From positions 1 through 43,093 of the forward strand of contig CAZJLP010000044.1 in assembly GCA_964546955.1 (NCBI GenBank): 43,093 nt of DNA, read 5' to 3'. Below the pieces are notes generated by a model. It searched no databases. It was given only the letters and a program-made list of their open reading frames with translations, and was not told the origin of the DNA. Numbering within the stretch: position 1 is the first letter of the stretch; each line of letters starts with the position of its first letter. Below are positions 8,795-17,242 of the stretch, piece by piece. The translations under genes and the position numbers were made by a program. The stretch comes from CAZJLP01 sp964546955 (GTDB taxonomy: Bacteria; Verrucomicrobiota; Verrucomicrobiia; Opitutales; Opitutaceae).

Positions 8795-10273
8795 ATGACG
8801 CACCCCTTTCCTGCCTTCCTGAAGTGCCCCCGTCGACTCGCTGCCCTTGCCTTCGCAGCGCTCACCGTCCTCGCGACGGGCCAGCCCGCCGCGCCCGTCG
8901 ATACCGGCGACAACGACGCGGAAAAGGCTCTTGTGCGCACCGAAACGCCGGAAGCAATCGCGAAACGCCTCGGCTGGTGGAGCGAAGCCCGGTACGGGAT
9001 GTTTATCCATTGGGGCCTGTATTCACAGTGGGGCTGCCACTACCCCGGGGCGGACGGGAAGCTGATCGACGGTCGCAGCGAACACATGATGAGGCACATT
9101 CGGCTCCCGCTGAAGGTCTACAGCACCATCGCCGAAGTCTTCAATCCGACCCAATTCGACGCAGACCAATGGGTGCGGATCGCCCGCGAGGCAGGCATGA
9201 AGTACATGGTCATCACGTCGAAACACCACGACGGCTTCGCCCTGTTCAATAGTCCGGCCAACGCCTACAACCTTGTGAAGCGCGGCCCGTTCAAGCGCGA
9301 TGTGATCAAGGAACTGGCCGAAGCAAGCCGCCGCGGCGGCCTCAAATTCGGCGTGTACTACTCACTGGGGCGCGACTGGGAGGACCCCGATGTCCCCACC
9401 GATGTGAAACCCAACGACGGCAATCGGCGGAGCAACGACTGGGACTGGCCGAACGACGCAAAAAAGGACTTCAGCAAATATTTCGAACGAAAAGTAAAGC
9501 CACAGGTGCGCGAACTTCTCACCCAATACGGACCGATCGCCGTGATGTGGTTCGACACGCCCGAACGAATCACGAAGGCGCAAAGCGAAGAGTTGCTTGC
9601 GCTCATCCGGCAGCTCCAACCCGACTGCATCGTCAACCAACGCATCGGAAACCGCCTCGGCGACTATCGCGTGGAAGAGCAAAATATCCCGGACCGGGGG
9701 CACACCGACCCCTGGGAAACGTGCATGACCCTCAACCGACACTGGGGCTATTATCTCGGCGACGAAGAGTGGAAGCCGACAACGGACCTCATCCGGCGCT
9801 TGATCGAAGTGACGAGCAAGGGCGGAAATTTCCTGCTCAATGTGGGCCCGACGGGTGAAGGCATCATCCCGGCCGCCTCGGTGCAGCGGCTGGCCGAAGT
9901 CGGCACCTGGCTGAAGACGAATGGCGCCGCCGTGTATGGCACCACAAGCAGCCCGATCGAAAAACCTTCCTGGGGCCGCGTGACCCTACGTTCCTCGGCC
10001 AAGGGCAGCACGCTCTATCTGCACGTGTTCGAATGGCCCGCTAACGGCCAGCTCGTCGTGCCCGGACTGAAAGTGAGGATTGCGAGCGCGACCTTGCTGG
10101 CCGACAACGCAAAGCTCTCGCTTCGCGCGAGCGCCGACGGCGTCACGATCGACGTTCCAAAAACCGCGCCCAACTCGCACTCCTCAACCGTTGTGCTGGA
10201 AATCGACGGACCGATCGCCGCGCCAACCGTCCCTGCAAAAGAACACGGCGCACCAGGGGACAGGCTTCGTTGA
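8795..10273 (+). CDS. Secreted GH29 alpha-L-fucosidase
   Basis: The 492-residue protein has a signal peptide of about 40 residues (hydrophobic LAALAFAALTVLATG) and a GH29 (beta/alpha)8 barrel. The barrel carries RYGMFIHWGLYS, KYMVITSKHHDGF and AVMWFD, whose Asp254 is the expected nucleophile of this retaining family. A C-terminal beta-sandwich follows after GGNFLLNVGPTGEG. The family removes terminal L-fucose from glycans. The acid/base residue is poorly conserved in GH29 and is not assigned. ATG 8795 is preferred over an upstream TTG at 8759. It lies about 70 bases after the PL6 gene on the same strand, so a common saccharolytic transcript is possible, and is followed by a hairpin at 10305. 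Confidence 0.93.
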   Translation: MTHPFPAFLKCPRRLAALAFAALTVLATGQPAAPVDTGDNDAEKALVRTETPEAIAKRLGWWSEARYGMFIHWGLYSQWGCHYPGADGKLIDGRSEHMMRHIRLPLKVYSTIAEVFNPTQFDADQWVRIAREAGMKYMVITSKHHDGFALFNSPANAYNLVKRGPFKRDVIKELAEASRRGGLKFGVYYSLGRDWEDPDVPTDVKPNDGNRRSNDWDWPNDAKKDFSKYFERKVKPQVRELLTQYGPIAVMWFDTPERITKAQSEELLALIRQLQPDCIVNQRIGNRLGDYRVEEQNIPDRGHTDPWETCMTLNRHWGYYLGDEEWKPTTDLIRRLIEVTSKGGNFLLNVGPTGEGIIPAASVQRLAEVGTWLKTNGAAVYGTTSSPIEKPSWGRVTLRSSAKGSTLYLHVFEWPANGQLVVPGLKVRIASATLLADNAKLSLRASADGVTIDVPKTAPNSHSSTVVLEIDGPIAAPTVPAKEHGAPGDRLR

Positions 10274-10304
10274 ACGGCCAAGGTGATCCCGGCCAATGCC
10301 CCCC

Positions 10305-10331
10305 AAGGCGGCGACAAACCGTCGCCGCCTT
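10305..10331. terminator. Perfect 11-bp hairpin between convergent genes
   Basis: AAGGCGGCGAC (10305-10315) and GTCGCCGCCTT (10321-10331) form a perfect stem with a five-base loop. The T-run on either side is too short for a textbook intrinsic terminator. Its place, just after the GH29 stop and before the end of the convergent response regulator, suggests a bidirectional 3' end structure. Confidence 0.55.
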
Positions 10332-10427
10332 AACCGCCAGCCGTCCCCTCGGCGTTCTGCAGAACGTCCCCGCCATTTCCGCTTGCGCAGGAGAAATGCG
10401 TCCCGCCGAGCGGTCGCAGACCGCCGG

Positions 10428-10841
10428 TCAGGCGAAGACCTGCTTGAGCATTTCCTTGGTCGGCGGCTTCACCAAATAAGTCGCAGCCCCGAGAGTCTGG
10501 GCTCGCTGACGATCGCGCGCCTCGGGTGAACCGGTCAGGACCACCACGCGAAGACGATCGAGCGACGGCTGGGTGCGTATCCATTCGAGAACTTCAAATC
10601 CGTTCTGCCGGGGCATCTTGAGATCCAGGAAAAGCAGGTCCGGCAAGGGCCACAGGGTCCGGTTCGCGTATTCGTTCTCGCCCGACAAATAATCGATCGC
10701 CTGCTGCCCGTCCGTCACGACCCGCAATTCGTACGGAACGTCCACGCCCTTCAGCGCCCGCTTCATGAAAAACAAGTCGTCGTCCCCATCTTCAGCAATG
10801 AGGATATTGAGCGCCGGTTTATTTTTTGCCGCGGTCCCCAT
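10428..10841 (-). CDS. Stand-alone CheY-like response regulator (Rcp1 type)
   Basis: The 137-residue protein consists only of a receiver domain: acidic pocket AEDGDDD at 16-22, phospho-acceptor Asp73 in FLDLKMP, Thr103 in VVLTGS and Lys125 in YLVKPP. The insertion ENEYANRTLWPLPDLL before the phospho-site is characteristic of the Rcp1 subgroup, which often serves phytochrome-type or hybrid histidine kinases. No output domain and no kinase gene lies nearby, so its partner is elsewhere in the genome. All phosphotransfer residues are present. A 12-bp palindrome sits just upstream of its start. Confidence 0.93.
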   Translation of the reverse strand: MGTAAKNKPALNILIAEDGDDDLFFMKRALKGVDVPYELRVVTDGQQAIDYLSGENEYANRTLWPLPDLLFLDLKMPRQNGFEVLEWIRTQPSLDRLRVVVLTGSPEARDRQRAQTLGAATYLVKPPTKEMLKQVFA

Positions 10842-11168
10842 CGTCAGGGCCGCGCGGCCGCGCCGCGAACGAACACATCGAGATAGGACCCCGCGATCGG
10901 CCCGGAGGCCAAAGCGAGAAAACGCTTCGCTTGGAAGGAAAACATGGGGTTCATCGCAACCAGGCGAAGTTTCGCCGAACCCGCGGCAGCGTCAAGCCTC
11001 CCAGCGACGGTTCTGCGAACGGCACGGTCCGAGGTCGGCGGTGGCCTTCTTGTTCAGCGGTCGGCCCGGGGAACGAACGGGGCGGCGCCCCGATGGCGGC
11101 AGGGAACTCGCCCTGCGATGATCTCGGCGGCTGGCGGAGAAGCCGTGCTTTGCCGGTCCTCCCTCTCG
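10842..11168. other. Gene-free divergent intergenic region upstream of malQ
   Basis: No supportable gene was seen in these 327 bases. They hold a perfect 12-bp palindrome GGCCGCGCGGCC at 10848-10859, next to the response-regulator start, and a 6-bp hairpin (CGGGGC-GGC-GCCCCG) at 11078-11092. Both could arise by chance in GC-rich DNA. No convincing promoter was found by eye. Confidence 0.5.
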
Positions 11169-12950
11169 ATGTCCGAAATCAATCCTCAGACAAAATTGGC
11201 CGGAATGCTGGTCCCGGTGTCCGCATTGCGTCACGCCCGCGATTTCGGGATCGGCGACACGCTGGCTGTGCGCGAAGCCATCGACTTTTGCGCGGACCAC
11301 GGCTTTGCGGTGCTCCAGATGCTCCCGATCCACGAAACCGTGGGCGATCACAGTCCCTACAACCCGATCAGCTCGCGTGCGCTTTCCCCCGCCTTATTGG
11401 CCCTGACGGAGGAGGAGGTTCCCGGCCTGACCGCCGAGGCGTTGCAGGAAGCGGCACCCGAACGCTGGGTCGCCCAGTTGCGTGCCGGGAACGTGAAACA
11501 CAACTCCGTCCACCCGCTAAAAATTCAAGTGCTGCTTTGGTCGCATCGCGTTTTTCGTGCGAGCCAACGGGACGATTCTCCTCTCTGGCTCGAGTTCGGC
11601 CGCTTCAATGACACGAATGCGTCGTGGCTTCCCGCCTACACGCTGTACCGCCTCTTGATCCGGGAATACGAGGGAAATCCCAATTGGACCGAATGGCGCC
11701 CCGAACACCAGAGCCTCGCCGCGGCGGAAGCGTGGCTGGCGCGCCATCCCGGCCGCGAGCGCCTCGCGGAAACGCGCGAGGGTCTCGCCTACATTCAGTG
11801 GGTCGCTTGGCGGCAATGGCGAAAGGTGCGGGAGCACGCCGACCGCCGCGGCGTCTACCTGATGGGCGAGATGTCGTTCGGCGTCTCGAAAGCGAGCGTG
11901 GATGTCTGGTCGCGCCCGGAGCTATTCGACCTCGATTGGAACATCGGCACCCGTCCCATCGTGTATTTCGATACCAACAAGGATTCCGAGCGCTGGGGCC
12001 AGAATTGGGGGCTGCCCGCTTACCGCTGGGAAAACCACCGCGCAGCCGGTTTCGACTGGCTTCGCGGCCGCGTGGGCACCGAACGCGAATTCTTCCACAT
12101 CATTCGACTGGACCACCTGCGCGGCTACTTCCGCGCCTACATGTTCCCGTGGCCCGGAGGAGCCCGCCACGCGGAGTTCGCCAAGTTGAGCGAAGAGGAA
12201 GCTCGGCAGCGGACCGGAGGCAAACTCCCGCGTTTCGTGCCTGGGCCAGACGAGGATCCTCATGCCTCCAAGCTGAACGATTTGCAGGGCCGGGAGATCA
12301 TCGCGACCGTGCGCGAGGAGGCCGGGGACATGTATCTGTTCGCCGAGATCATGGGCTCGATGCCGGACTACATGCGCCGAGCCCTGGACGACCTGGCGAT
12401 CTCGAGCCTGACCTTTCCCCAATTGGAGCGCAATCCCGACCGCTCCCTGCAATCCCGCGACACCTACCGGGTGATGAGTTTGGCCGCGTACGCCAACCAT
12501 GACCACGCGCCCTTGGCCGCGCTCTATCAGCATTGGCAGGAAGAGATCAAAAAGGACCCGAAGTCGGTGGCGGCGACCGACCTGGCCAACCTGCTCAAAT
12601 TCGCCGGCTGGAAGGGTCCGGCCCCCGCCGCGCTCGACAGCGAGGTCCTGGCCGCGCTGCAGCGGGCCTTGTTCGACACTCCCTGCCATCTCGCGGTGCT
12701 GATGAGCAGCGACGTGCTCGGCACCCCCCAGCGATTCAATCTACCAGGTAGTTATGGGGCGGATACATGGAGCGAACGTCTTGAATACCCGATGAACGAC
12801 TATAGCCGGCATCCTCTCTACGGGCTCCGCCTGGCCGCCGTGAGGGCGGCAATCGAAAAGGCGGGTCGGCGGCCGGCGGTCCGTGCTATCCCGCTTGGGC
12901 AGGAGAGTCTGGAGGCAGCGGCCGCAGCGTCCGCTGTGCCGGTGCCCTGA
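11169..12950 (+). CDS. malQ: 4-alpha-glucanotransferase (amylomaltase, GH77)
   Basis: The enzyme transfers alpha-1,4-glucan segments between maltodextrins, releasing glucose, and works with glycogen or maltose metabolism in the cytoplasm. The 593-residue chain opens with MLVPVSALRHARDFGIGD and QMLPIHETVGDHSPY, both typical of GH77. The catalytic triad is visible: Asp315 in IIRLDHLRGY (nucleophile), Glu393 in LFAEIMG (acid/base) and Asp445 in YANHDH (transition-state stabiliser). The frame stays open upstream, but ATG 11169 starts just before the conserved N-terminus. No other maltose or glycogen genes are adjacent. Confidence 0.94.
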   Translation: MSEINPQTKLAGMLVPVSALRHARDFGIGDTLAVREAIDFCADHGFAVLQMLPIHETVGDHSPYNPISSRALSPALLALTEEEVPGLTAEALQEAAPERWVAQLRAGNVKHNSVHPLKIQVLLWSHRVFRASQRDDSPLWLEFGRFNDTNASWLPAYTLYRLLIREYEGNPNWTEWRPEHQSLAAAEAWLARHPGRERLAETREGLAYIQWVAWRQWRKVREHADRRGVYLMGEMSFGVSKASVDVWSRPELFDLDWNIGTRPIVYFDTNKDSERWGQNWGLPAYRWENHRAAGFDWLRGRVGTEREFFHIIRLDHLRGYFRAYMFPWPGGARHAEFAKLSEEEARQRTGGKLPRFVPGPDEDPHASKLNDLQGREIIATVREEAGDMYLFAEIMGSMPDYMRRALDDLAISSLTFPQLERNPDRSLQSRDTYRVMSLAAYANHDHAPLAALYQHWQEEIKKDPKSVAATDLANLLKFAGWKGPAPAALDSEVLAALQRALFDTPCHLAVLMSSDVLGTPQRFNLPGSYGADTWSERLEYPMNDYSRHPLYGLRLAAVRAAIEKAGRRPAVRAIPLGQESLEAAAAASAVPVP

Positions 12951-13123
12951 GAAAGCAGAGGAGCGAGTCGTCGGTCCGGTCCCTACGGGGCAAAAAGCAC
13001 TTTACCCGATAGCGACAAAGCGCCGCGCCTTTTATCCTGTCGGCATGAAAACCCGCGAGGCCAAGCGCGCCGGCATCGCCGCCTTCTCGGCGCAGCACGA
13101 CCGCTAGGCGCCACCCGAATTGC

Positions 13124-13840
13124 ATGAATCTCTCCCGCTATCGCGATCGCCGAACCGCCGGCAGAATTCTCGCCAATATGCTTCAGCCCGTGATGCATTC
13201 GGGGACGGTCGTGTTGGCCCTGCCCCGGGGCGGCGTGGGCGTCGCGGTCGAGGTGGCCGCCGCCTTTGGCGCGCCTCTCGATGTTTTCATCGTGCATCGT
13301 CTCGCGCCCGCAGAAGCGCCGGACCAAGTCGTCGGAGCCGTTACCTCGCGCGGCGTATGTGTGCTCAACCGGTCGGTGCTGCAAGAAACCGAAATCGATC
13401 CGGCCTCGCTCGCCGAAGCCATCGCGAACGAACGGGAGCGAGTCGAGCAACGAGAGGTTTATTACCGCGGATTTCGAGAGCCGGTTGAAATTGCCAATCA
13501 TCCCGTCGTGCTGGTCACGGACGGCATCGTCAACAGCGTCACCTTGCGCGCCGCGGTTGCGGCGGTGCGAAAACAAGCGGCGACCTGGGTAACGATCGCC
13601 GCTCCGGTGGGATCGCCCGAGATCTGCGACCAACTCAGCCAGGAGGCGGAGGAAGTCATTTGTCCCTTGCGGCCGGACCCGTTTTTCTCCGTCGGGCTTT
13701 CCTACGAACAGTTCCCCCGCCTGACGGACGAGCGCGTTTGCGATTTGTTGAACGAGGCCGAGGCGGTGCGTCTCGACCGGGCTTCGGCGGCTTTCGACGA
13801 CTCCTTCAGTGCGCCGTACCTCGGCGGGTCACGGTTTTGA
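13124..13840 (+). CDS. Phosphoribosyltransferase-fold protein with degenerate PRPP loop
   Basis: The 238-residue protein belongs to the PRTase family that begins with a RYRDRRTAGRILA-type segment and has ALPRGGVGVAVEVA as its first loop. These proteins are usually uncharacterised. The PRPP signature, expected as VDDGxATGxTMRAA, reads VTDGIVNSVTLRAA at residues 131-144. One of the two acidic residues and the Thr-Gly that hold the 5-phosphate and pyrophosphate are replaced. The C-terminal FFSVGLSYEQFPRLTDERV element is normal for the family. It may bind a ligand or RNA without catalysing transfer. It stands alone between malQ and pyrH. A 20-codon ATG frame just upstream (13045-13107) was not accepted as a gene. 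Confidence 0.75.
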   Translation: MNLSRYRDRRTAGRILANMLQPVMHSGTVVLALPRGGVGVAVEVAAAFGAPLDVFIVHRLAPAEAPDQVVGAVTSRGVCVLNRSVLQETEIDPASLAEAIANERERVEQREVYYRGFREPVEIANHPVVLVTDGIVNSVTLRAAVAAVRKQAATWVTIAAPVGSPEICDQLSQEAEEVICPLRPDPFFSVGLSYEQFPRLTDERVCDLLNEAEAVRLDRASAAFDDSFSAPYLGGSRF

Positions 13841-13995
13841 GCGGAAATCGCCTTACGTGAACCATTGGTTTACCTACCCGCGGCCCTAGGGATAAAAAAG
13901 GGAGGGCTGCGCGCCAGTCGGCTGAGCGTCGCCTCCGTGTACCGCGCGCAAATCTCTGCATTGACGCACGATTTACCCGGTCGTTTCCTCGCGGA

Positions 13996-14736
13996 ATGAA
14001 TCAAACTTCGGCGCCGACCTCGTCGATCAAATACAAGCGCATCGTGCTCAAACTGAGCGGTGAAGTGCTTCGCGGCGGAAAATCCGGCGATCCCATCGAC
14101 GGCGGCATTCTCGAACGCGTTTGCCGCCAAGTGAAGGAAATCCACGATCTTGGGGTGCAGATCGGCCTGGTGATTGGCGGCGGGAATATCTTCCGCGGAT
14201 TGACCGGCGAAAAACGAGGCGTGGATCGCACGACGGGCGATTACATGGGCATGCTGGCGACAGTCATCAACGCGCTGGCGTTGATGGACTGTCTGGAGAA
14301 GATGGGCGTCACGACCCGCGTCCAAAGTGCGATCCCGATGAATCAGATCGCCGAACCCTTCATCCTGCGCCGAGCAGTGCGCCACCTCGAAAAAGGGCGC
14401 GTCGTGATCTTCGCCGCGGGCACGGGCAACCCCTATTTCTCCACCGACACCACCGCCGCACTGCGCGCGAGTGAAATGCATGCCGACATCATCATGAAGG
14501 CCACCAAAGTCGACGGCATCTACGACAAGGACCCCAAGAAGTATCCCGACGCGGTCAAGTATGAGGAGATCACTTTCATCGATGCGCTGAAGCAGCGGAT
14601 AAATGTAATGGATTCCACGGCGTTTTCTCTCTGCCTGGACAATAATGTCCCGATCCTGGTTTTCGATCTCAACGACGAACACGCCATCCGCAAAGCGGTC
14701 GCCGGCGAGAAAGTCGGCACGTTGGTGCGGAGCTAG
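13996..14736 (+). CDS. pyrH: Uridylate kinase
   Basis: The enzyme phosphorylates UMP to UDP. The 246-residue protein has the amino-acid-kinase fold with KRIVLKLSGEVL at the ATP site, IGLVIGGGNIFRG, DYMGMLATVINALA, FAAGTGNPYFSTDT and MKATKVDGIYDKDP, all diagnostic of bacterial PyrH. It is followed by frr, the common pyrH-frr order. The usual upstream rpsB-tsf pair is missing; a phosphoribosyltransferase-like gene lies there instead. A TTGACG element about 40 bases upstream could be part of a promoter. It supplies UDP for the UDP-sugars used by the glycan genes in this window. Confidence 0.97.
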   Translation: MNQTSAPTSSIKYKRIVLKLSGEVLRGGKSGDPIDGGILERVCRQVKEIHDLGVQIGLVIGGGNIFRGLTGEKRGVDRTTGDYMGMLATVINALALMDCLEKMGVTTRVQSAIPMNQIAEPFILRRAVRHLEKGRVVIFAAGTGNPYFSTDTTAALRASEMHADIIMKATKVDGIYDKDPKKYPDAVKYEEITFIDALKQRINVMDSTAFSLCLDNNVPILVFDLNDEHAIRKAVAGEKVGTLVRS

Positions 14737-14743
14737 AGAATTC

Positions 14744-14831
14744 GGAGTTGAGAGTTGGGGGCTGAGAGTTGAGAGTCGGCCCCCACTTCCCGAATCCCCT
14801 CTCAACTGTTCAGCTCTCAACCTTCAACTCC
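14744..14831. repeat. Purine-rich long inverted repeat between pyrH and frr
   Basis: The left arm (14744-14775) is built of GAGTTGAGAGTTG-type units and is nearly the reverse complement of the right arm (14799-14831), around a loop rich in C. In RNA it would fold into a hairpin of about 30 bp with few mismatches. The arm itself is made of short imperfect GTTGAGA repeats. It fills almost the whole pyrH-frr spacer and has no T-run. It may be a mobile intergenic repeat, an mRNA-processing site or a stability element. Confidence 0.8.
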
Positions 14832-14840
14832 TACGACGCC

Positions 14841-15398
14841 ATGTCCCATCCCGCCCTCACTGAGATGCAGGTCAAAATGAAGAAGGCCCTGGATCATACG
14901 CTGCACGAATTCAGCAGCATCCACACGGGCAAGGCCTCTCCGACCATGGTCGAAGGGGTCATGGTGGAGGCGTACGGTTCGCAGATGCGCCTGAAGGAGT
15001 GCGCCGCGATCACCACCCCCGATGCGCACATGATTCAAATTCAGCCGTGGGACAAGGGGCTGACCAAAGCGATCGAGAAAGCCATTCAGCAAGCCAACCT
15101 GGGCCTCAATCCGGCGGTGGACGGACAACTCGTGCGCGTTCCCCTGCCCCAGCTCAGCCGCGAGCGCCGGCAGGAGTTTGTCAAAGTGGCTCATCGCATG
15201 GCGGAGGAAGGCCGGGTGCATATCCGCAATATCCGGCGAGACACGATGGACGCCGTCAAAAAAGCCCAGAAGGACGGCAAAATTTCCGAAGATGATTTGA
15301 AGCGGCTCGAAAAGGACGTGCAGCTCGCGACCGACAAGACGATCAAGGAAATCGGCGATCACTTGGCCAAGAAAGAGAAGGAGCTGCTGTCGGTCTGA
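14841..15398 (+). CDS. frr: Ribosome recycling factor
   Basis: RRF splits post-termination ribosomes together with EF-G. The protein has 185 residues, the standard length, and is a three-helix bundle plus small domain: MKKALDHTLHEFSSIHTGKASP at the start, IQIQPWDKGLTKAIEKAI, then PLPQLSRERRQEFVK and the long KRLEKDVQLATDKTIKEI helix. ATG 14841 matches the family N-terminus, while upstream in-frame codons fall in the repeat. It follows pyrH. Both its flanks carry long inverted repeats, so its mRNA may be individually delimited or stabilised. Confidence 0.97.
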   Translation: MSHPALTEMQVKMKKALDHTLHEFSSIHTGKASPTMVEGVMVEAYGSQMRLKECAAITTPDAHMIQIQPWDKGLTKAIEKAIQQANLGLNPAVDGQLVRVPLPQLSRERRQEFVKVAHRMAEEGRVHIRNIRRDTMDAVKKAQKDGKISEDDLKRLEKDVQLATDKTIKEIGDHLAKKEKELLSV

Positions 15399-15410
15399 CC
15401 CTGTCAGGCC

Positions 15411-15508
15411 TAATGGAGAAGGATGAATGGAGAATGAAGAATGTCCCAGCCGAAATAGTCCGGATCGTCAGTTTGCGTTCTCCATTCCTCATTCTTAATT
15501 CTTTATTA
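15411..15508. repeat. Second purine-rich inverted repeat between frr and proB
   Basis: Left arm 15411-15443 and right arm 15476-15508 are complementary at about 24 of 33 positions, with several of the remaining pairs G-U wobbles in RNA. The arms are made of GAATGGAGAATGAAGAATG-like units, different in sequence from the repeat before frr but similar in style. It begins 13 bases after the frr stop and ends 20 bases before proB. Confidence 0.75.
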
Positions 15509-15528
15509 GACCCGGCGCGACGTTTCGC

Positions 15529-16638
15529 ATGAAGCCGTCCAGCAACCCTCGCCCGCGGCGGGTCGTGATTAAGCTCGGCACAGGCGTTCTCACGTCGGGC
15601 ATCGGCCAGCTGGACAATGAGCGGATCGCCCGTGTGTGTGCCGAGATCACGGAGCTGCGCGCGCAAGGAACGGAAGTCATTGTCGTGAGTTCCGGCGCCG
15701 TCGGGCTGGGCATGGGCCGCCTCCAACTGGAAAAACGGCCGAAGGAACTGTCGAAGAAGCAGGCGTGCGCCGCGGTGGGACAAAGTCTGCTCATGCAAAC
15801 GTGGCAGCAAGGTTTCGATCCGCATGGCCTTACCGTGGCGCAGGTGCTTCTCACGCACGACGACCTGCGGGTGCGCAGCCGATATCTCGGGGTCAAAGAG
15901 ACGCTCGAACAGCTGCTCGCGTACGGCGTCGTGCCGGTGATCAACGAGAACGACACGGTCAGCGCGGCCGAAATCAAATTTGGCGACAACGACACGCTCT
16001 CCGCCATGGTCGCCAGCCTGACTCACTCGCAGTACTTGGTGATCCTCTCGACCGCGCCCGGTTTGATCGACATGAAGGGAACTCGCGCGATTGTCCCGAT
16101 CGTCGAAAAAATTACTCCGGAGATCGAGGCGATGGCCGGCGGCACCACGAGCGAGACCGCCGTGGGCGGAATGGTCAGCAAGATTTCCGCCGCCAAACTC
16201 GCGACTCGAGCGGGGTGCGGGGTTTTCATCGCGAGCGGCGCCGAACCCCAAATCTTGCAACGGCTTTTCAGCGGACGCTCTCCCGGCACGTTTTTCGTGC
16301 CGAGTGGATTGCCTCTCGAAGCGAAGAAACAGTGGCTGGCCTATTTCCAGCGACCCACGGGCACGATTCGCGTGAACGAATGCGCCGTCCCCGTTCTCCG
16401 CGAACAAGGACGGAGTCTCCTGGCCGTCGGGGTGACCGGCGTCAGCGGGGAGTTTGCGGCGGGCGATGTCGTGAACATCGCAGCTCCCAATGGCGAGATC
16501 ATCGGGCGCGGCAAGACGGCCTTCAGCAGCGAAGACCTGCCGCGGCTCGCGGGAAAAAAAGGAGAAGATGTCCGCGAGTTGCACCCGCTGCGCAAACGCC
16601 TCGAGGTCATTCACCGCAATGACCTGGTCCTGCTTTAG
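15529..16638 (+). CDS. proB: Glutamate 5-kinase with PUA domain
   Basis: The enzyme phosphorylates glutamate in the first step of proline synthesis. Residues 1-260 are the amino-acid-kinase domain: RRVVIKLGTGVLTSG, VIVVSSGAVGLGMGRL, PVINENDTVSAAEIKFGDND and GGMVSKISAAKLATRAG. The last 90 residues form a PUA domain (SLLAVGVTGVSGEFAAGDVV). At 369 residues it matches the E. coli-type two-domain enzyme, which is feedback-inhibited by proline. proA is not in the window, so the pathway genes are split. It may share a transcript with frr, though the inverted repeat sits between them. Confidence 0.96.
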   Translation: MKPSSNPRPRRVVIKLGTGVLTSGIGQLDNERIARVCAEITELRAQGTEVIVVSSGAVGLGMGRLQLEKRPKELSKKQACAAVGQSLLMQTWQQGFDPHGLTVAQVLLTHDDLRVRSRYLGVKETLEQLLAYGVVPVINENDTVSAAEIKFGDNDTLSAMVASLTHSQYLVILSTAPGLIDMKGTRAIVPIVEKITPEIEAMAGGTTSETAVGGMVSKISAAKLATRAGCGVFIASGAEPQILQRLFSGRSPGTFFVPSGLPLEAKKQWLAYFQRPTGTIRVNECAVPVLREQGRSLLAVGVTGVSGEFAAGDVVNIAAPNGEIIGRGKTAFSSEDLPRLAGKKGEDVRELHPLRKRLEVIHRNDLVLL

Positions 16639-16711
16639 TTCACACCGCAACCCGCGCGACGTGTAACAGGGCCATCCGGAAACGGTATCGTACCCACGCC
16701 CCCTTCCATTC

Positions 16712-17200
16712 ATGCGCCGCGCGATCAACCGGGTCGTCCACGTCCACAACGCCCATCCCCGCCTGCGTGTGCAGGCCGCAGAAGTGTCTCGTGTGATCCA
16801 CACGTTGGACCAGCACCGAAAGGAATTTCGTGGAGGTTGTGGAGAGGGCGAACTCTCCCTCGCATTTCTGACCGACGCGGCGTTGGCGCGAATTCACGAA
16901 GATTTTCTAAACGATCCCAGCCCCACCGATGTCATCACGTTTGAGGGTCAGGCAAACCTCGGAAGCGCGGGGGAGATTTGCGTGTCGGCGGACACTGCCG
17001 CCAATTACGCAAGTCAGCGTGGACGTGATTTTTCGGAAGAGCTGACCCTCTATATCGTGCACGGATGGCTGCACCTGGTCGGGTATGACGATATGACGCC
17101 GGCGAAAAAGCGACTGATGCGCGCAGCGGAGCGACGCGCGATGAAGATTGTGGCTAACGCAAAAGCTTTGCCGAAATTTTTACTGCAACCTCGCCGGTGA
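16712..17200 (+). CDS. ybeY: YbeY endoribonuclease / rRNA maturation factor
   Basis: YbeY is a zinc-dependent single-strand RNase involved in 16S rRNA 3' maturation and ribosome quality control. The 162-residue protein has the family core (NDPSPTDVITFEGQ, then GEICVSADTA) and the metal motif HGWLHLVGYDD at 117-127. The canonical motif is HGxLHLxGYDH; here the third ligand position, 127, is Asp instead of His. Asp can bind zinc, so the enzyme may still work. The usual neighbours phoH and era are absent. It follows proB after 73 bases on the same strand. Confidence 0.92.
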   Translation: MRRAINRVVHVHNAHPRLRVQAAEVSRVIHTLDQHRKEFRGGCGEGELSLAFLTDAALARIHEDFLNDPSPTDVITFEGQANLGSAGEICVSADTAANYASQRGRDFSEELTLYIVHGWLHLVGYDDMTPAKKRLMRAAERRAMKIVANAKALPKFLLQPRR

Positions 17201-17242
17201 CTGCTTCTCTGGTGGCCCTTCATCGAACTTTCACCCCATTTC

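Noticed and set aside
10848..10859. Perfect palindrome GGCCGCGCGGCC before the response-regulator start
   Set aside because: Expected by chance in GC-rich DNA and it has no second copy in the window, so no operator is claimed.
13045..13107. A 20-codon reading frame (MKTREAKRAGIAAFSAQHDR)
   Set aside because: Too short to separate from chance, no Shine-Dalgarno, and no known leader peptide resembles it.
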